From Gammaproteobacteria bacterium (lineage in GTDB: Bacteria; Pseudomonadota; Gammaproteobacteria; Burkholderiales; Thiobacillaceae), in NCBI GenBank assembly GCA_018820765.1, contig JAHJNN010000012.1:124001-188000 (forward strand): a stretch of DNA of 64,000 nt, written 5' to 3'. The position numbers and the translations under genes were made by a program. This document shows, piece by piece, positions 1 through 8,301 of this stretch; position 1 is the stretch's first letter, and every line of letters starts with the position of its first letter. The notes under the pieces are model-generated. The model was not told the origin of the DNA. It saw nothing but the letters and a program-made list of their open reading frames with translations, and searched no databases.

Positions 1-176
1 GGTGAGGTGCGAAACGCATGCAACCTGGCTTGAGGCTGCTTTTGCGAAGACAAGTTTCCTGTGATCGAACTTTACTTCCCGCCCGCCGATGTCGCACCGG
101 GATTTACTTGAGGCCCGGAACTTGGCGACAATCCTGCATCCAACCTTATACCGGCCCGCGGCCAGAGAATTGAAAA
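1..176. other. Leading non-coding or undecided stretch
   Basis: No gene can be supported here. Forward frame 1 is open only for ten codons before a stop at 31-33, so an upstream gene could end there, but there is too little to identify it. A minus-strand ATG at 17-19 could begin a leftward gene that leaves the window. The 5' flank of the next gene (about 120-176) has a weak promoter-like pair (ttggcg near 122, tatacc near 147) with non-ideal spacing. Confidence 0.3.
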
Positions 177-785
177 ATGATCGAGAACCAGGAACGTTTC
201 AGTCGTGCGATGGCGCTGTTCGATGCCGCCAATTCGGAAGATCCCAACCAGGACGAAGGCCAGCCGAAGGAGCTGCTGTACGGCAAGCATATGTCGGACA
301 TGATCGCCCGCTTTGCGCCGGACGCGTCCGAAGCGGCCCAGCTGGCGGTGCGCGCCCAGCACATCCAGCGCTGGAAAGTGCCGCGCAACACCTATCCGAT
401 GACGAAGGAAGGCTATCACGCGTGGCGCACCGGGCTGTATACCTTTCACGCAGACACCGCGGGCGAGCTGATGCGCGAGGCCGGCTACGACGACACGATG
501 ATCGAACGCGTCAAGAAGGCGGTGGGCAAGCGCGGCATCAAGAGCAATCCGGATACGCAGCTGTTGGAGGACATCGCCAACCTGGTCTTCATCGAGCATT
601 ACATGCTCGCGTTTGCCGGCAGCAAGCCCGACTACGATGAAGCGAAGTGGCTGGAAATCATCCGCAAGACGTGGAAGAAGATGTCGAAGAACGCCCAGGC
701 CTTTGCCCTGTCCGGCAAGCTCACGCTGCCTGAGCCGCTGGTGCCGCTGATCACCAAGGCGATCAGTCAGTCTTGGGCGTGTTAA
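177..785 (+). CDS. DUF4202 domain-containing protein
   Basis: A 202-residue protein of unknown function that matches the DUF4202 family along its length. Family-like features are the start FDAANSEDP (about residues 15-23), PKELLYGKHM near residue 36, the HIQRWKVPR segment with YPM about 65-75, and IRKTWKKMS near residue 160. Family members are usually about 185-200 residues. The ATG at 177 has only a weak purine-rich stretch (agaga) upstream. The last four codons and the stop lie inside the left end of an inverted-repeat element at 775, so the C-terminus (SWAC) is probably not ancestral. The gene converges on gloA with the repeat between them. The family call is firm; the biochemical role is unknown. 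Confidence 0.8.
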   Translation: MIENQERFSRAMALFDAANSEDPNQDEGQPKELLYGKHMSDMIARFAPDASEAAQLAVRAQHIQRWKVPRNTYPMTKEGYHAWRTGLYTFHADTAGELMREAGYDDTMIERVKKAVGKRGIKSNPDTQLLEDIANLVFIEHYMLAFAGSKPDYDEAKWLEIIRKTWKKMSKNAQAFALSGKLTLPEPLVPLITKAISQSWAC

Positions 786-1011
786 CACTAATTTCACGCC
801 CGCGACGAGGCCGATTCGGGATGCGGCTCGCGACAAAGGGGTGCGCCCGGCTGGATTGAAGCTTGGCCGGCCCGTCCCCCCGGGTTGCTGCGAGAAAGCG
901 CGTCTGCGGCGTTACGCCGCTTGGCAAGGGATGGCCCTTGCTGGCGCGACGCGCCTTGCATCCATCGCTTTCTCGCGGCAACGCGGACGCGAAATTAGTG
1001 TTAACACGCCC
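775..1011. mobile_element. MITE-like inverted-repeat element, copy 1
   Basis: A 237-bp element whose first 21 bases (775-795) are the exact reverse complement of its last 21 (991-1011); each end contains GTGTTAACAC. It encodes no transposase. Inside, 884-900 pairs with 966-982 (17 bp, one G-T wobble), with two small hairpins between. A related copy lies at 12894-13158. No target-site duplication is visible (CTT on the left, TAA on the right). It sits between the convergent DUF4202 gene and gloA, supplies the stop codon of the former and ends three bases short of the gloA stop. Confidence 0.75.
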
Positions 1012-1014
1012 TAA

Positions 1015-1428
1015 CTACTCTGCCCACTCCTTCACCCAGCCGGCCGTGCCCTTCTGGATGAATTCGATCGGATAGCCGTCCGGGTCCTCGATGAACGCAA
1101 TCACCGTCGTACCGTGCGACATCGGCCCGGCCGGGCGCAACACCTTGCCACCCTTTGCCACGACGGCATCACACGCGGCGTAGGCGTCGTCGACTTCGAG
1201 GGCGATGTGGCCGTAGCCACTGCCGACCTCGTATTTGTCCACGCCCCAGTTGTAGGTGAGCTCAAGCACGGCCGCCTTGTCTTCGCTGTCATAGCCGACG
1301 AAGGCGAGGGTGAACTTGCCGCCGGGATAATCCTTGCGGCGCAGCAGTCGCATCCCCAGGACGCTGGTGTAGAAATCGATCGAGCGATCCAGATCGCCAA
1401 CGCGCAACATGGTGTGCAGTATTCGCAT
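1015..1428 (-). CDS. gloA: Lactoylglutathione lyase (glyoxalase I)
   Basis: A 137-residue glyoxalase I, which isomerises the methylglyoxal-glutathione hemithioacetal to S-lactoylglutathione in the cytoplasm. The four metal ligands of the E. coli enzyme are at the same positions: His5 (MRILH), Glu56 (AVLEL), His74 (GYGH) and Glu122 (YPIEF), suggesting a Ni/Co-type enzyme. Length is normal for bacterial GloA. It is the last gene of the leftward glyQ operon, four bases after the M48-like gene, and its stop is three bases from the inverted-repeat element. Confidence 0.95.
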   Translation of the reverse strand: MRILHTMLRVGDLDRSIDFYTSVLGMRLLRRKDYPGGKFTLAFVGYDSEDKAAVLELTYNWGVDKYEVGSGYGHIALEVDDAYAACDAVVAKGGKVLRPAGPMSHGTTVIAFIEDPDGYPIEFIQKGTAGWVKEWAE

Positions 1429-1432
1429 GATT

Positions 1433-2080
1433 TCAGACCTGAAAAAGCGTGGTACTCATTGTGCGCAATTCAGCGCGTCGTGCCAACGCATCGGGACACA
1501 GTTCGGCGACCTGCGCCCAGAAGCGCGGTGAATGGTCGAGGTGAACCAGGTGCGCCAGTTCGTGCGCGGCGACGTAGTCGATCAGCGCGAGCGGCGCCTG
1601 CACCAGCCGCCAGTTGAGGCGGATGTGGCCGCGCCGGGTGCAGCTTCCCCACTGGGTCTGCGCGTCGGACAGGGCGAAGCGGCTGGGCGCGCGCCCCAGT
1701 TTCTGCGCAATGCGCGCCAGCCGCCAGGCCAGCAGCCGTTCGGCGCGCTCCAGCAGCCAGGCGCGGATCAGGGCGCCGGCATCGGCATCCAGCGGGGCGT
1801 GGACGCGCAGGGTGTCACCGTGGCGCCGGATGTCGACGAACAGGGACGCCCGCAGGTCGAGCGAAAGCGTGCGCCCGAGATAGCGCACCGCGGCCAAGGA
1901 TTCAGCGGGGGAGTGCGGCACGCGGGCCTGCATGCGGCCCCAGGCGCGGCGCAGCCAGTCGTGCTGCTGCCGCACATAGCACTCGATTTCGGCACGCGGC
2001 GTCCAACTCGGCGCGTGGATGCGCACTTCGCAGGCGGTGACCGTCAGGCCCAGGGTGCGGCGGCGGCGCGAGCGCCGCAA
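1433..2080 (-). CDS. M48-like metallopeptidase (YgjP/DUF45 family)
   Basis: A zinc-dependent hydrolase-like protein of the YgjP/WLM type. The catalytic signature [16 protein letters not shown] lies near the C-terminus, in HExxH form with a downstream His. WGSC, typical of the family, lies about 30 residues before it. The TTG at 2080 is the only canonical start in the open frame, but family-like sequence ([12 protein letters not shown]) continues upstream to a CTG at 2111-2113 before an in-frame stop, so translation may begin at that CTG. The gene lies between plsC and gloA in one leftward operon. The substrate is not known from sequence. Confidence 0.8.
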   Translation of the reverse strand: MRRSRRRRTLGLTVTACEVRIHAPSWTPRAEIECYVRQQHDWLRRAWGRMQARVPHSPAESLAAVRYLGRTLSLDLRASLFVDIRRHGDTLRVHAPLDADAGALIRAWLLERAERLLAWRLARIAQKLGRAPSRFALSDAQTQWGSCTRRGHIRLNWRLVQAPLALIDYVAAHELAHLVHLDHSPRFWAQVAELCPDALARRAELRTMSTTLFQV

Positions 2081-2120
2081 CTGGTACGGGACGGCGGCGT
2101 CGCCGATCTGCAGGACGCCG

Positions 2121-2843
2121 CTATTGGTGTGCGGCAGCAGGGGGCAGCCTCGTCATTTCGGTTTCGATCCAGGCTTCCACTGCGCGGGTGATTTCGGCCG
2201 CACTCTTGCCGGTGGAGTCGATCGCCGGGCCGATGCGCACGGTGACGGTACCGGGGCGCTTGATGAAGGCGTTTTTCGGCCACACTTCGCCGGCGTTGTG
2301 CGCCACCGGCACGACGGGTGCGCCGGTTTCCGCCGCCAGCCAGCTGCCGCCGATGCCGTAGCGGCCTTTTTCACCGGGGGAAACGCGCGTGCCTTCGGGG
2401 AACACCAGCACCCAGAATCCCTGCGCAAGCTTGTCCCGGCCCTGTTTGACGATCTGCTTCAGCGCCTCGCGTCCGGCGCCACGGTCGATGGCGATGGGCG
2501 AGAGCATGCGGAATGCCCAGCCAAACAACGGAATGCTCAGCAGCTCCTGCTTGATCACCGGCGAGACGGGCGGAAACAGGAACAGAAACGCCACCGTCTC
2601 CCACGCCGACTGATGCTTGGCCAGGATGATGGCCGGCTGGCTCGGCAGGTGCTCGCGCCCCTCCACCACATAGCGGATGCCCAGCACCCAGCGCGCCAGC
2701 CAGATCACCGTGCGGTTGTAGCCGGTGATCAACTGGTAACGCACGTGCGCCGAAAAGGGGAAACTGAGTAAGGCAACTAGGCTGAAGAAGATCGTCAGCG
2801 TGGTCTGCAGGACCGCGAAAATCAGCGAACGGATCAAGCTCAT
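2121..2843 (-). CDS. plsC: 1-acyl-sn-glycerol-3-phosphate acyltransferase
   Basis: A 240-residue membrane-associated acyltransferase that makes phosphatidic acid from lysophosphatidic acid. An N-terminal hydrophobic segment (about residues 8-30) is followed by the acyltransferase block I in the form KHQSAWE (His77, Glu82; HX4E rather than the commoner HX4D) and the phosphate-binding block FPEGTR near residue 150. Its ATG overlaps the gmhB stop (ATGA), so translation is probably coupled. The glyQ-glyS-gmhB-plsC order is frequent in Betaproteobacteria. Confidence 0.92.
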   Translation of the reverse strand: MSLIRSLIFAVLQTTLTIFFSLVALLSFPFSAHVRYQLITGYNRTVIWLARWVLGIRYVVEGREHLPSQPAIILAKHQSAWETVAFLFLFPPVSPVIKQELLSIPLFGWAFRMLSPIAIDRGAGREALKQIVKQGRDKLAQGFWVLVFPEGTRVSPGEKGRYGIGGSWLAAETGAPVVPVAHNAGEVWPKNAFIKRPGTVTVRIGPAIDSTGKSAAEITRAVEAWIETEMTRLPPAAAHQ

Positions 2844-3382
2844 GCCGCGACCTTGAGCAGGTATTCGACGGCCTCGCTCAAATCGGCAAACACCGGCGTG
2901 TTTTCCGGCAACCCGCCCGCCGCCAGGGTTCTTTCACCCTTGCCGGTTTTGACCAGCAGCGGCTTGGCGCCCACGCTGGCCGCCGCCAGCAGGTCGCGCA
3001 GCGAATCGCCGACGGCAGGCACGTCGTTCAGGTCGTGCCCGTAGCGCGTGGCGATTTCGTCGAACAGCCCCGGTTTGGGCTTGCGGCAGCCGCAGTCCAT
3101 CTCAGCCGAATGCGGGCAATAAAACACCGCCTCGATGCGTCCGCCCGCCTGCGCCGCCGCCTTGTGCATCTTGGCGTGGATGGCATTCAGCGTCGCCATC
3201 TCGAACAGCCCGCGCGCCAGCCCCGACTGATTGGTCGCCACCACCACGCGCCAGCCCTCGCGCGTCAGCCGCGCAATCGCTTCCAGGCTGCCGGGGATGG
3301 GCTTCCATTCGTCCGGTGACTTGATGAACTGTTCGGAGCCGAAGTTGATGACGCCGTCGCGGTCGAGAATGATGAGTTTCAT
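2840..3382 (-). CDS. gmhB: D-glycero-beta-D-manno-heptose-1,7-bisphosphate 7-phosphatase
   Basis: A 180-residue HAD-family phosphatase that removes the 7-phosphate in ADP-heptose synthesis for LPS core. It has the HAD motif DRDGV (Asp7 nucleophile, Asp9), the ATNQSG motif near residue 50, and the GmhB zinc site Cys89, His91, Cys97, Cys99 in CPHSAEMDCGC, followed by RKPKPG. Length is typical. It lies 31 bases after glyS and overlaps plsC by four bases, linking LPS and phospholipid precursor genes to the glycyl-tRNA synthetase operon. Confidence 0.95.
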   Translation of the reverse strand: MKLIILDRDGVINFGSEQFIKSPDEWKPIPGSLEAIARLTREGWRVVVATNQSGLARGLFEMATLNAIHAKMHKAAAQAGGRIEAVFYCPHSAEMDCGCRKPKPGLFDEIATRYGHDLNDVPAVGDSLRDLLAAASVGAKPLLVKTGKGERTLAAGGLPENTPVFADLSEAVEYLLKVAA

Positions 3383-3413
3383 GGCTACACTCCTGCCGTT
3401 CCAAGGCTGAATA

Positions 3414-5570
3414 TTACGCCGCCAGTCGCGACAAGTCCGCCACGCGGTTCATCGTCCGGTGCAGCTGGTTCAGCAGCGCCAGCCGGTTGGCCTTGAGAGC
3501 GGGATCGTCGGCATTGACCATCACCTGGTCGAAGAAGGCGTCGACCGGCGTTTTCAGCGCAGCCAGCTTCTGCAGCGACGTCGTATAGTCGCCCGCGGCA
3601 AAGGCCGCGTCGGCTTGCGGCGCGATCAGGCCGATCGCAGCGAACAATTCGGACTCGGCCGCCTCGACGAAACGCGCCGGATCGGCCGTACCGCCGACTT
3701 CGCCATCGGCCTTTTTCAGAATATTGCCGACGCGCTTGTTGGCCGCAGCCAGACTGGGCGACTCCGGCAGCAACGCAAACTCCCGCACCGCGCGCAGGCG
3801 CTTGGCGATGTCATGCAGCGGCGGCAGGTTCGAGAACACCGCCGCAACGGCCTCGGCACCGAACACGGGCGTCAGCTGGTTGGCATTGCGTTCGTAAATG
3901 AACAGCTTGAGTTCTTCGGCCACGTTCCCGTCCAGCATGCCTGCAGGAAAAACCGACAGACTGAACGCGATCAGTTCTTCGAGGTTCAATGGTAGCTCCG
4001 CCTTGTCCAGGGCAAACACGGCCCCCAGTAGTTGGAAGGACTTGATGACGGAAAGTGCATGGCGGCGCAGCGCGAATGGATCCTTGTCGCCCGTCGGCTT
4101 GAGCCCGATCCCCCAGATGCCGACCAGGGTTTCCATCCGGTCGGCGATTTGCAGGACTTCGCTGATGAGGTTGGAGACCTCTTCGGTCTCGTCGCGGCGC
4201 ACCAGATACTGGTCCGCAATCGCCTGGGCGACACGCTCGTCTTCTCCGTCATGGCGCGCGTAGTAGCCGCCCATGATGCCCTGCAGTTCGGGGAATTCGC
4301 CCACCATATCGGTCAGCAAATCGGCTTTTGCAAGTTCTACGGCACGGTCCGCCAGGCCGGCATCCGCGCCGACTTTTCCGGCCACCCAGCGGGCAATGGC
4401 CCGGACGCGCTCAACGCGATCGCCCTGGCTGCCCAGCTTGTTGTGATACACCACCTTGGCCAGTCCCGGTACGCGCGAACCCATGGTCTTCTTGCGGTCC
4501 TGATCGAAGAAGAACTTGGCATCGGCCAGACGCGGGCGAACCACGCGTTCGTTGCCTTGAATCACGGCAGATGCATCGGCGGGCGAGATGTTGGAGACGA
4601 TGAGAAAACGGTTGGTCAGTTTGCCGGCTGAGTCCAGCAGCGGAAAATACTTCTGGTTCGCCTTCATGGTAAGAATCAGGCATTCCTGCGGCACTTCGAG
4701 GAAAGCTTCCTCGAACTGGCCGACCAGTACATTGGGGCGCTCGACCAACGCGGCAACTTCGTCCAGCAGGGCGTCGTCCTCGATCGGTTTCAGATCCAGC
4801 GGCGCGGCGGCAGCTTGCAACTGGCGCACGATTTCGGCGCGGCGCTCGGCAAAGCTCGCGATCACCGCGCCTTCGTCTTTCAATTGGCTGGCGTAGCTGT
4901 CTGCGCTTTGAATCACCACCGGGCTGACGCGCGCCTCGAAGCGATGGCCCTGCGTGTCACGCCCGGCCTGCAAGCCCAGCACGGAAACCGGCACGATGTC
5001 GGTGCCGTGCAAAGCGATCAAACTGTGAGCGGGACGCACGAAATTGACAGTTTCCCAGCCATCACCAGACGGGTTGGGATATGTCATCACCTTGGGGATG
5101 GGAAGTTTTCCAAGCGCATCTTCAAGTGCGCCCTCCAGACCCACCAGCAAACTCGTTCCCTTTGCCATTGAACGTAGAAATATGGCGTCAGCTTTACCGT
5201 CATTGGCAACATAGAGTTGATCAGGCCCATCTACAGCGTTCGGCCACAATTCGACCAAGTCTGCACGTCCAACCTTGGCAGCACTCTTCCGAAACGCTTC
5301 CGTAGGCTTTCCATCCGCATCCAGCGCGATGGAAACAGGCATCAGCTTTTTTTTAATTTCCTGATCAGGCGCTGTCGTAAAGACGTTGCAAATATGTACG
5401 GCCAAGCGACGAGGTGATGCAAACGAAGTCACTTTCCCGTCAGTCCCGGCCAGCCCCCTAGATTTGAGACCTTCATAAAGATGACTGGCAAAGCTTTCGC
5501 CCAGTTTCTTCAGTGCCTTCGGCGGAAGCTCCTCGATGAAGAGTTCGACGAGCAGATTCTGCTTACTCAT
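3414..5570 (-). CDS. glyS: Glycine--tRNA ligase beta subunit
   Basis: The 718-residue beta subunit of the alpha2beta2-type glycyl-tRNA synthetase. It begins with [15 protein letters not shown], the conserved N-terminus of bacterial GlyS, and contains [12 protein letters not shown] and [10 protein letters not shown] (catalytic and HD-like regions) before the C-terminal tRNA-binding part. The start ATG overlaps the glyQ stop as ATGA, so the two subunits are translationally coupled. Length is normal (about 690-720). Confidence 0.97.
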   Translation of the reverse strand: MSKQNLLVELFIEELPPKALKKLGESFASHLYEGLKSRGLAGTDGKVTSFASPRRLAVHICNVFTTAPDQEIKKKLMPVSIALDADGKPTEAFRKSAAKVGRADLVELWPNAVDGPDQLYVANDGKADAIFLRSMAKGTSLLVGLEGALEDALGKLPIPKVMTYPNPSGDGWETVNFVRPAHSLIALHGTDIVPVSVLGLQAGRDTQGHRFEARVSPVVIQSADSYASQLKDEGAVIASFAERRAEIVRQLQAAAAPLDLKPIEDDALLDEVAALVERPNVLVGQFEEAFLEVPQECLILTMKANQKYFPLLDSAGKLTNRFLIVSNISPADASAVIQGNERVVRPRLADAKFFFDQDRKKTMGSRVPGLAKVVYHNKLGSQGDRVERVRAIARWVAGKVGADAGLADRAVELAKADLLTDMVGEFPELQGIMGGYYARHDGEDERVAQAIADQYLVRRDETEEVSNLISEVLQIADRMETLVGIWGIGLKPTGDKDPFALRRHALSVIKSFQLLGAVFALDKAELPLNLEELIAFSLSVFPAGMLDGNVAEELKLFIYERNANQLTPVFGAEAVAAVFSNLPPLHDIAKRLRAVREFALLPESPSLAAANKRVGNILKKADGEVGGTADPARFVEAAESELFAAIGLIAPQADAAFAAGDYTTSLQKLAALKTPVDAFFDQVMVNADDPALKANRLALLNQLHRTMNRVADLSRLAA

Positions 5571-6490
5571 GCTGCCGCCTTCTTTGCCATGTCCGCTGTC
5601 ACTTCATCCGCCCATGCACGCGGTGCCATCGGGAAACCGAGCCGCGCGCGGCTGTCGAGATAGCTCTTCGCCACCGCCCGCGCCAGGTTGCGGATGCGTC
5701 CGATGTAGGCCGCGCGCTCGGTCACCGAAATCGCGCCGCGCGCGTCGAGCAGGTTGAAGGTGTGCGCGGCTTTCAGCACCTGTTCGTAGGCCGGCAGCGC
5801 GAGCTGCGCGGCCATCAGTTCCTGCGCCGTCTGCTCGTGCGCGGCAAACGCCGTCAACAGAAACGCGACGTCGCTGTGCTCAAAGTTGTAGGTCGATTGC
5901 TCGACCTCGTTCTGGTGATAGACATCGCGGTAGGTCAGCCCCTCGGTCCAGACGAGGTCGTACACGCTTTCCACGCCCTGCAGGTACATGGCCAGCCGCT
6001 CAAGGCCGTAGGTGATCTCTCCGGTGATCGGCTTGCAGTCGATGCCGCCGACCTGCTGGAAGTAGGTGAACTGGGTGACTTCCATGCCGTTCAGCCACAC
6101 TTCCCAGCCCAGCCCCCAGGCGCCGAGCGTGGGGTTTTCCCAGTCGTCCTCGACGAAACGCACGTCGTTCTTCTTCAGGTCGAAGCCCAGCGCCTCAAGT
6201 GAGCCGAGATACAGCTCCAGAATGTCGGCCGGCGCGGGTTTCAGTACCACCTGGAACTGGTAGTAGTGCTGCAGCCGGTTGGGGTTGTCGCCGTAGCGGC
6301 CGTCCTTGGGGCGGCGGCTCGGTTGCACGTAGGCGGCCTTCCACGGCTCGGGCCCGAGCGCACGCAGGAAGGTGGCGGTGTGCGAGGTGCCGGCGCCGAC
6401 TTCCATGTCGTAGGGCTGCAAGAGCGCGCAGCCGCGCTCGGCCCAGTAGCGTTGCAGGGTAAGGATGATGTCCTGAAAGGTGGGTTTCAC
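5567..6490 (-). CDS. glyQ: Glycine--tRNA ligase alpha subunit
   Basis: The 307-residue alpha (class II catalytic) subunit of glycyl-tRNA synthetase. It shows [18 protein letters not shown] at the N-terminus, [24 protein letters not shown] and the glycine-site region [13 protein letters not shown]. The start codon is GTG at 6488-6490 with no strong ribosome-binding site visible. It is the first gene of a leftward operon running to gloA. About 100 bases upstream (6491-6591) contain no gene and separate it from the same-strand molybdoenzyme gene. Confidence 0.97.
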   Translation of the reverse strand: MKPTFQDIILTLQRYWAERGCALLQPYDMEVGAGTSHTATFLRALGPEPWKAAYVQPSRRPKDGRYGDNPNRLQHYYQFQVVLKPAPADILELYLGSLEALGFDLKKNDVRFVEDDWENPTLGAWGLGWEVWLNGMEVTQFTYFQQVGGIDCKPITGEITYGLERLAMYLQGVESVYDLVWTEGLTYRDVYHQNEVEQSTYNFEHSDVAFLLTAFAAHEQTAQELMAAQLALPAYEQVLKAAHTFNLLDARGAISVTERAAYIGRIRNLARAVAKSYLDSRARLGFPMAPRAWADEVTADMAKKAAA

Positions 6491-6591
6491 GGCGGATTTG
6501 CAGCTTTTCGGGAAAGCCGCATTTTACCGTGCTTGGCGGGGGTTTCCAGGGAAGCGCCGAAAATCCCGGGGCTTATTGCATGCCGCGTGGA

Positions 6592-7362
6592 TCAGATACC
6601 GGCATACCACTCATAGCCGCGGTCTTCCCAGTAGCCGCCCTGGCCGCCCGCGATGTCGTCCAGCCGCTCCACCAGTTGGATCTGCATGATGTATTTGGCC
6701 ATCTTGTAGCCCAGCTGGCGCTCGACGCGCACGCGTATCGGCGCGCCGTTCTTGATGGGTAGCGGCGCATCGTTCAGCTCGTAGGCGAGCAGGGTTTGCG
6801 CGTGCCAGGCATCCTCCATGTCGATGCTTTCGTAGTAGCGCGTCCCCCGTGCGTCCATCGGGTCCGCGCAATAGAACACCACGTATCGTGCCGACGGCTG
6901 CGGCTGGACCTGTTCCAGCACGCGGCTCAATGGCACGCCTTTCCATTTGCCGATCGCGCTCCAGCCTTCCACGCAATCGTGGCGGGTGATCTGGGTGCGG
7001 CTGGGCAAGGCCCTCAGCTCGTCGAGCGAATAGGCGCGCGGCTGCGCCACCAGGCCGCCGACCTGTAGCCGGTAATCGGCAAATTGATGGGCGGCCATAG
7101 CCTGATAGCCCGGGTTGTCGGGGTTGCTGGTGCCATTGCTGCGAAAAAACGGCGACAGGTCCGCCTCGGTGAATTCCTGCGCCATGGCCTTGCGCGGCAG
7201 CAGCAGGCGCTGCGTGGCAAAGGTGAGTTTTTCGGCGCTGCCCAGCAGCTTGGTGAACCACGCACTTTGCGAGAGCTGGTCGCATCCGGACAGCACCAGC
7301 GCGCCGCCGGCCGCCAGCGCGCGCCGCAGGAAGCGACGGCGGCTGTTGTCCTGGCTAGGCAT
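6592..7362 (-). CDS. Tat-exported molybdopterin-dependent oxidoreductase (MsrP/sulfite-oxidase fold)
   Basis: A sulfite-oxidase-fold molybdoenzyme of 256 residues. The N-terminus has a twin-arginine motif (SRRRFLRR) followed by ALVLSGC, a lipobox with Cys27, so the mature protein may be a Tat-exported lipoprotein. RHDCVEGW carries the likely molybdenum-ligating Cys, as in YedY/MsrP. The ATG at 7362 is preferred because GAGGGGA lies six bases before it; a GTG at 7368 is the alternative. It overlaps the cytochrome b gene upstream by eight bases, so the two are probably an enzyme and its quinol-linked electron donor or acceptor, analogous to MsrPQ. At 256 residues it is shorter than E. coli MsrP; the substrate is not evident. 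Confidence 0.8.
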   Translation of the reverse strand: MPSQDNSRRRFLRRALAAGGALVLSGCDQLSQSAWFTKLLGSAEKLTFATQRLLLPRKAMAQEFTEADLSPFFRSNGTSNPDNPGYQAMAAHQFADYRLQVGGLVAQPRAYSLDELRALPSRTQITRHDCVEGWSAIGKWKGVPLSRVLEQVQPQPSARYVVFYCADPMDARGTRYYESIDMEDAWHAQTLLAYELNDAPLPIKNGAPIRVRVERQLGYKMAKYIMQIQLVERLDDIAGGQGGYWEDRGYEWYAGI

Positions 7363-8194
7363 CCTCACTCCCCTCGGTCCGGTAACGGCCCGTGATCATC
7401 GAACGCAGGTTGTTCCAGAAGCCGCTGATGACGACTTCGAACAGGTGGATGAAAACAAATCCCACCAGCAGCCACGCCACCACAAAGTGAATCGTGCGTG
7501 CCGACTGGCGGCCGCCGAACACATCGATCCAGCCCGGAAACAGCGCATTCAACCCCGGCGACATGGCCCAGCCCAGCAGAATCACCAGCGGAAACAAGAC
7601 AAATATCACGCCGAGATACGTGAGTTTTTGCAGGATGTTGTAGTGCCGGGCGGCTTCACCCGCGTTCCGCAGCAGCAGGTGATCCTTGATGGATTGCCCG
7701 ATCGAACGCCAGTCGGCCCGGGTGGGCATGAGATCGCGCGCCAGATGGCGGCTTGCCAGCGTGTAGGCGATATAGGCGAAGCCGTTGATGACCAGCACCC
7801 AGGCAAAAAAGAAATGCCAGCGCCGCCCCATCGCAAGCCATTGCTGACTGGGCAAGGTGATCCACGCGGGGAAACCGCGCTGGACCGGCTGGCCGTCCAT
7901 GCCGGCCGACAGCCCGAGCACGCCGGTGGTGTTGAATTCATGTCCGAAAACACGCGTGACGCCCATCGGATTGCCCTGGGCATCCATGCGTGCATCCATT
8001 TGCAGAATCGGCGGACGGCCGCTGTAGGAGGACTTCCCCCAGTTCAGTGCAGGGTAGGCATTGAAGATCTGTAGCCCGCTCATCAGCAGCAGAATAAAAG
8101 CGAGCACGTTGATCCAGTGCATGAGGCGGACGGGCCAGGTGTGCCGCAGGTACCCGGTGGTCTGAACACGTGTGGCCGCATCATGTGGTGGCAT
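7355..8194 (-). CDS. Membrane cytochrome b (b561/DsbD-type b-heme subunit)
   Basis: A four-helix b-type cytochrome of about 279 residues, the likely membrane anchor for the adjacent molybdoenzyme. Membrane segments carry candidate haem-ligating histidines: LMHWINVLAFILLL near the N-terminus, WHFFFAWVLVIN, the helix starting near HYNILQKLTYLG, and TIHFVVAWLLVGFVFIH near the C-terminus. The second ATG (8194) is chosen because GGGGG lies six bases before it, whereas at the ATG at 8200 that purine run would touch the start codon. An open frame continues to 8353 but is not family-like. It overlaps the molybdoenzyme gene, indicating one transcript. Confidence 0.82.
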   Translation of the reverse strand: MPPHDAATRVQTTGYLRHTWPVRLMHWINVLAFILLLMSGLQIFNAYPALNWGKSSYSGRPPILQMDARMDAQGNPMGVTRVFGHEFNTTGVLGLSAGMDGQPVQRGFPAWITLPSQQWLAMGRRWHFFFAWVLVINGFAYIAYTLASRHLARDLMPTRADWRSIGQSIKDHLLLRNAGEAARHYNILQKLTYLGVIFVLFPLVILLGWAMSPGLNALFPGWIDVFGGRQSARTIHFVVAWLLVGFVFIHLFEVVISGFWNNLRSMITGRYRTEGSEDA

Positions 8195-8276
8195 TGTCAT
8201 CCCCCGGCGGACGCGGGTTTGTGATTTTTTACACCATAGGTGACAAGCCGGAAAAACCCAAGCCAGAAAGCAAGGC

Positions 8277-8295
8277 GCAGGCCATTTTGGCCTGC
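8277..8295. other. Short perfect hairpin after the ABC-F gene
   Basis: GCAGGCCA and TGGCCTGC form an eight-bp stem with a three-base loop, seven bases past the ABC-F stop. No T-run follows on either strand, so it is weak as an intrinsic terminator. It may protect the 3' end or assist termination. Confidence 0.35.
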
Positions 8296-8301
8296 CCCGA
8301 C

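Noticed and set aside
763-1075. Small ORFs within the first repeat element
   Set aside because: They follow the structure of the repeat, occur on both strands and show no family features.
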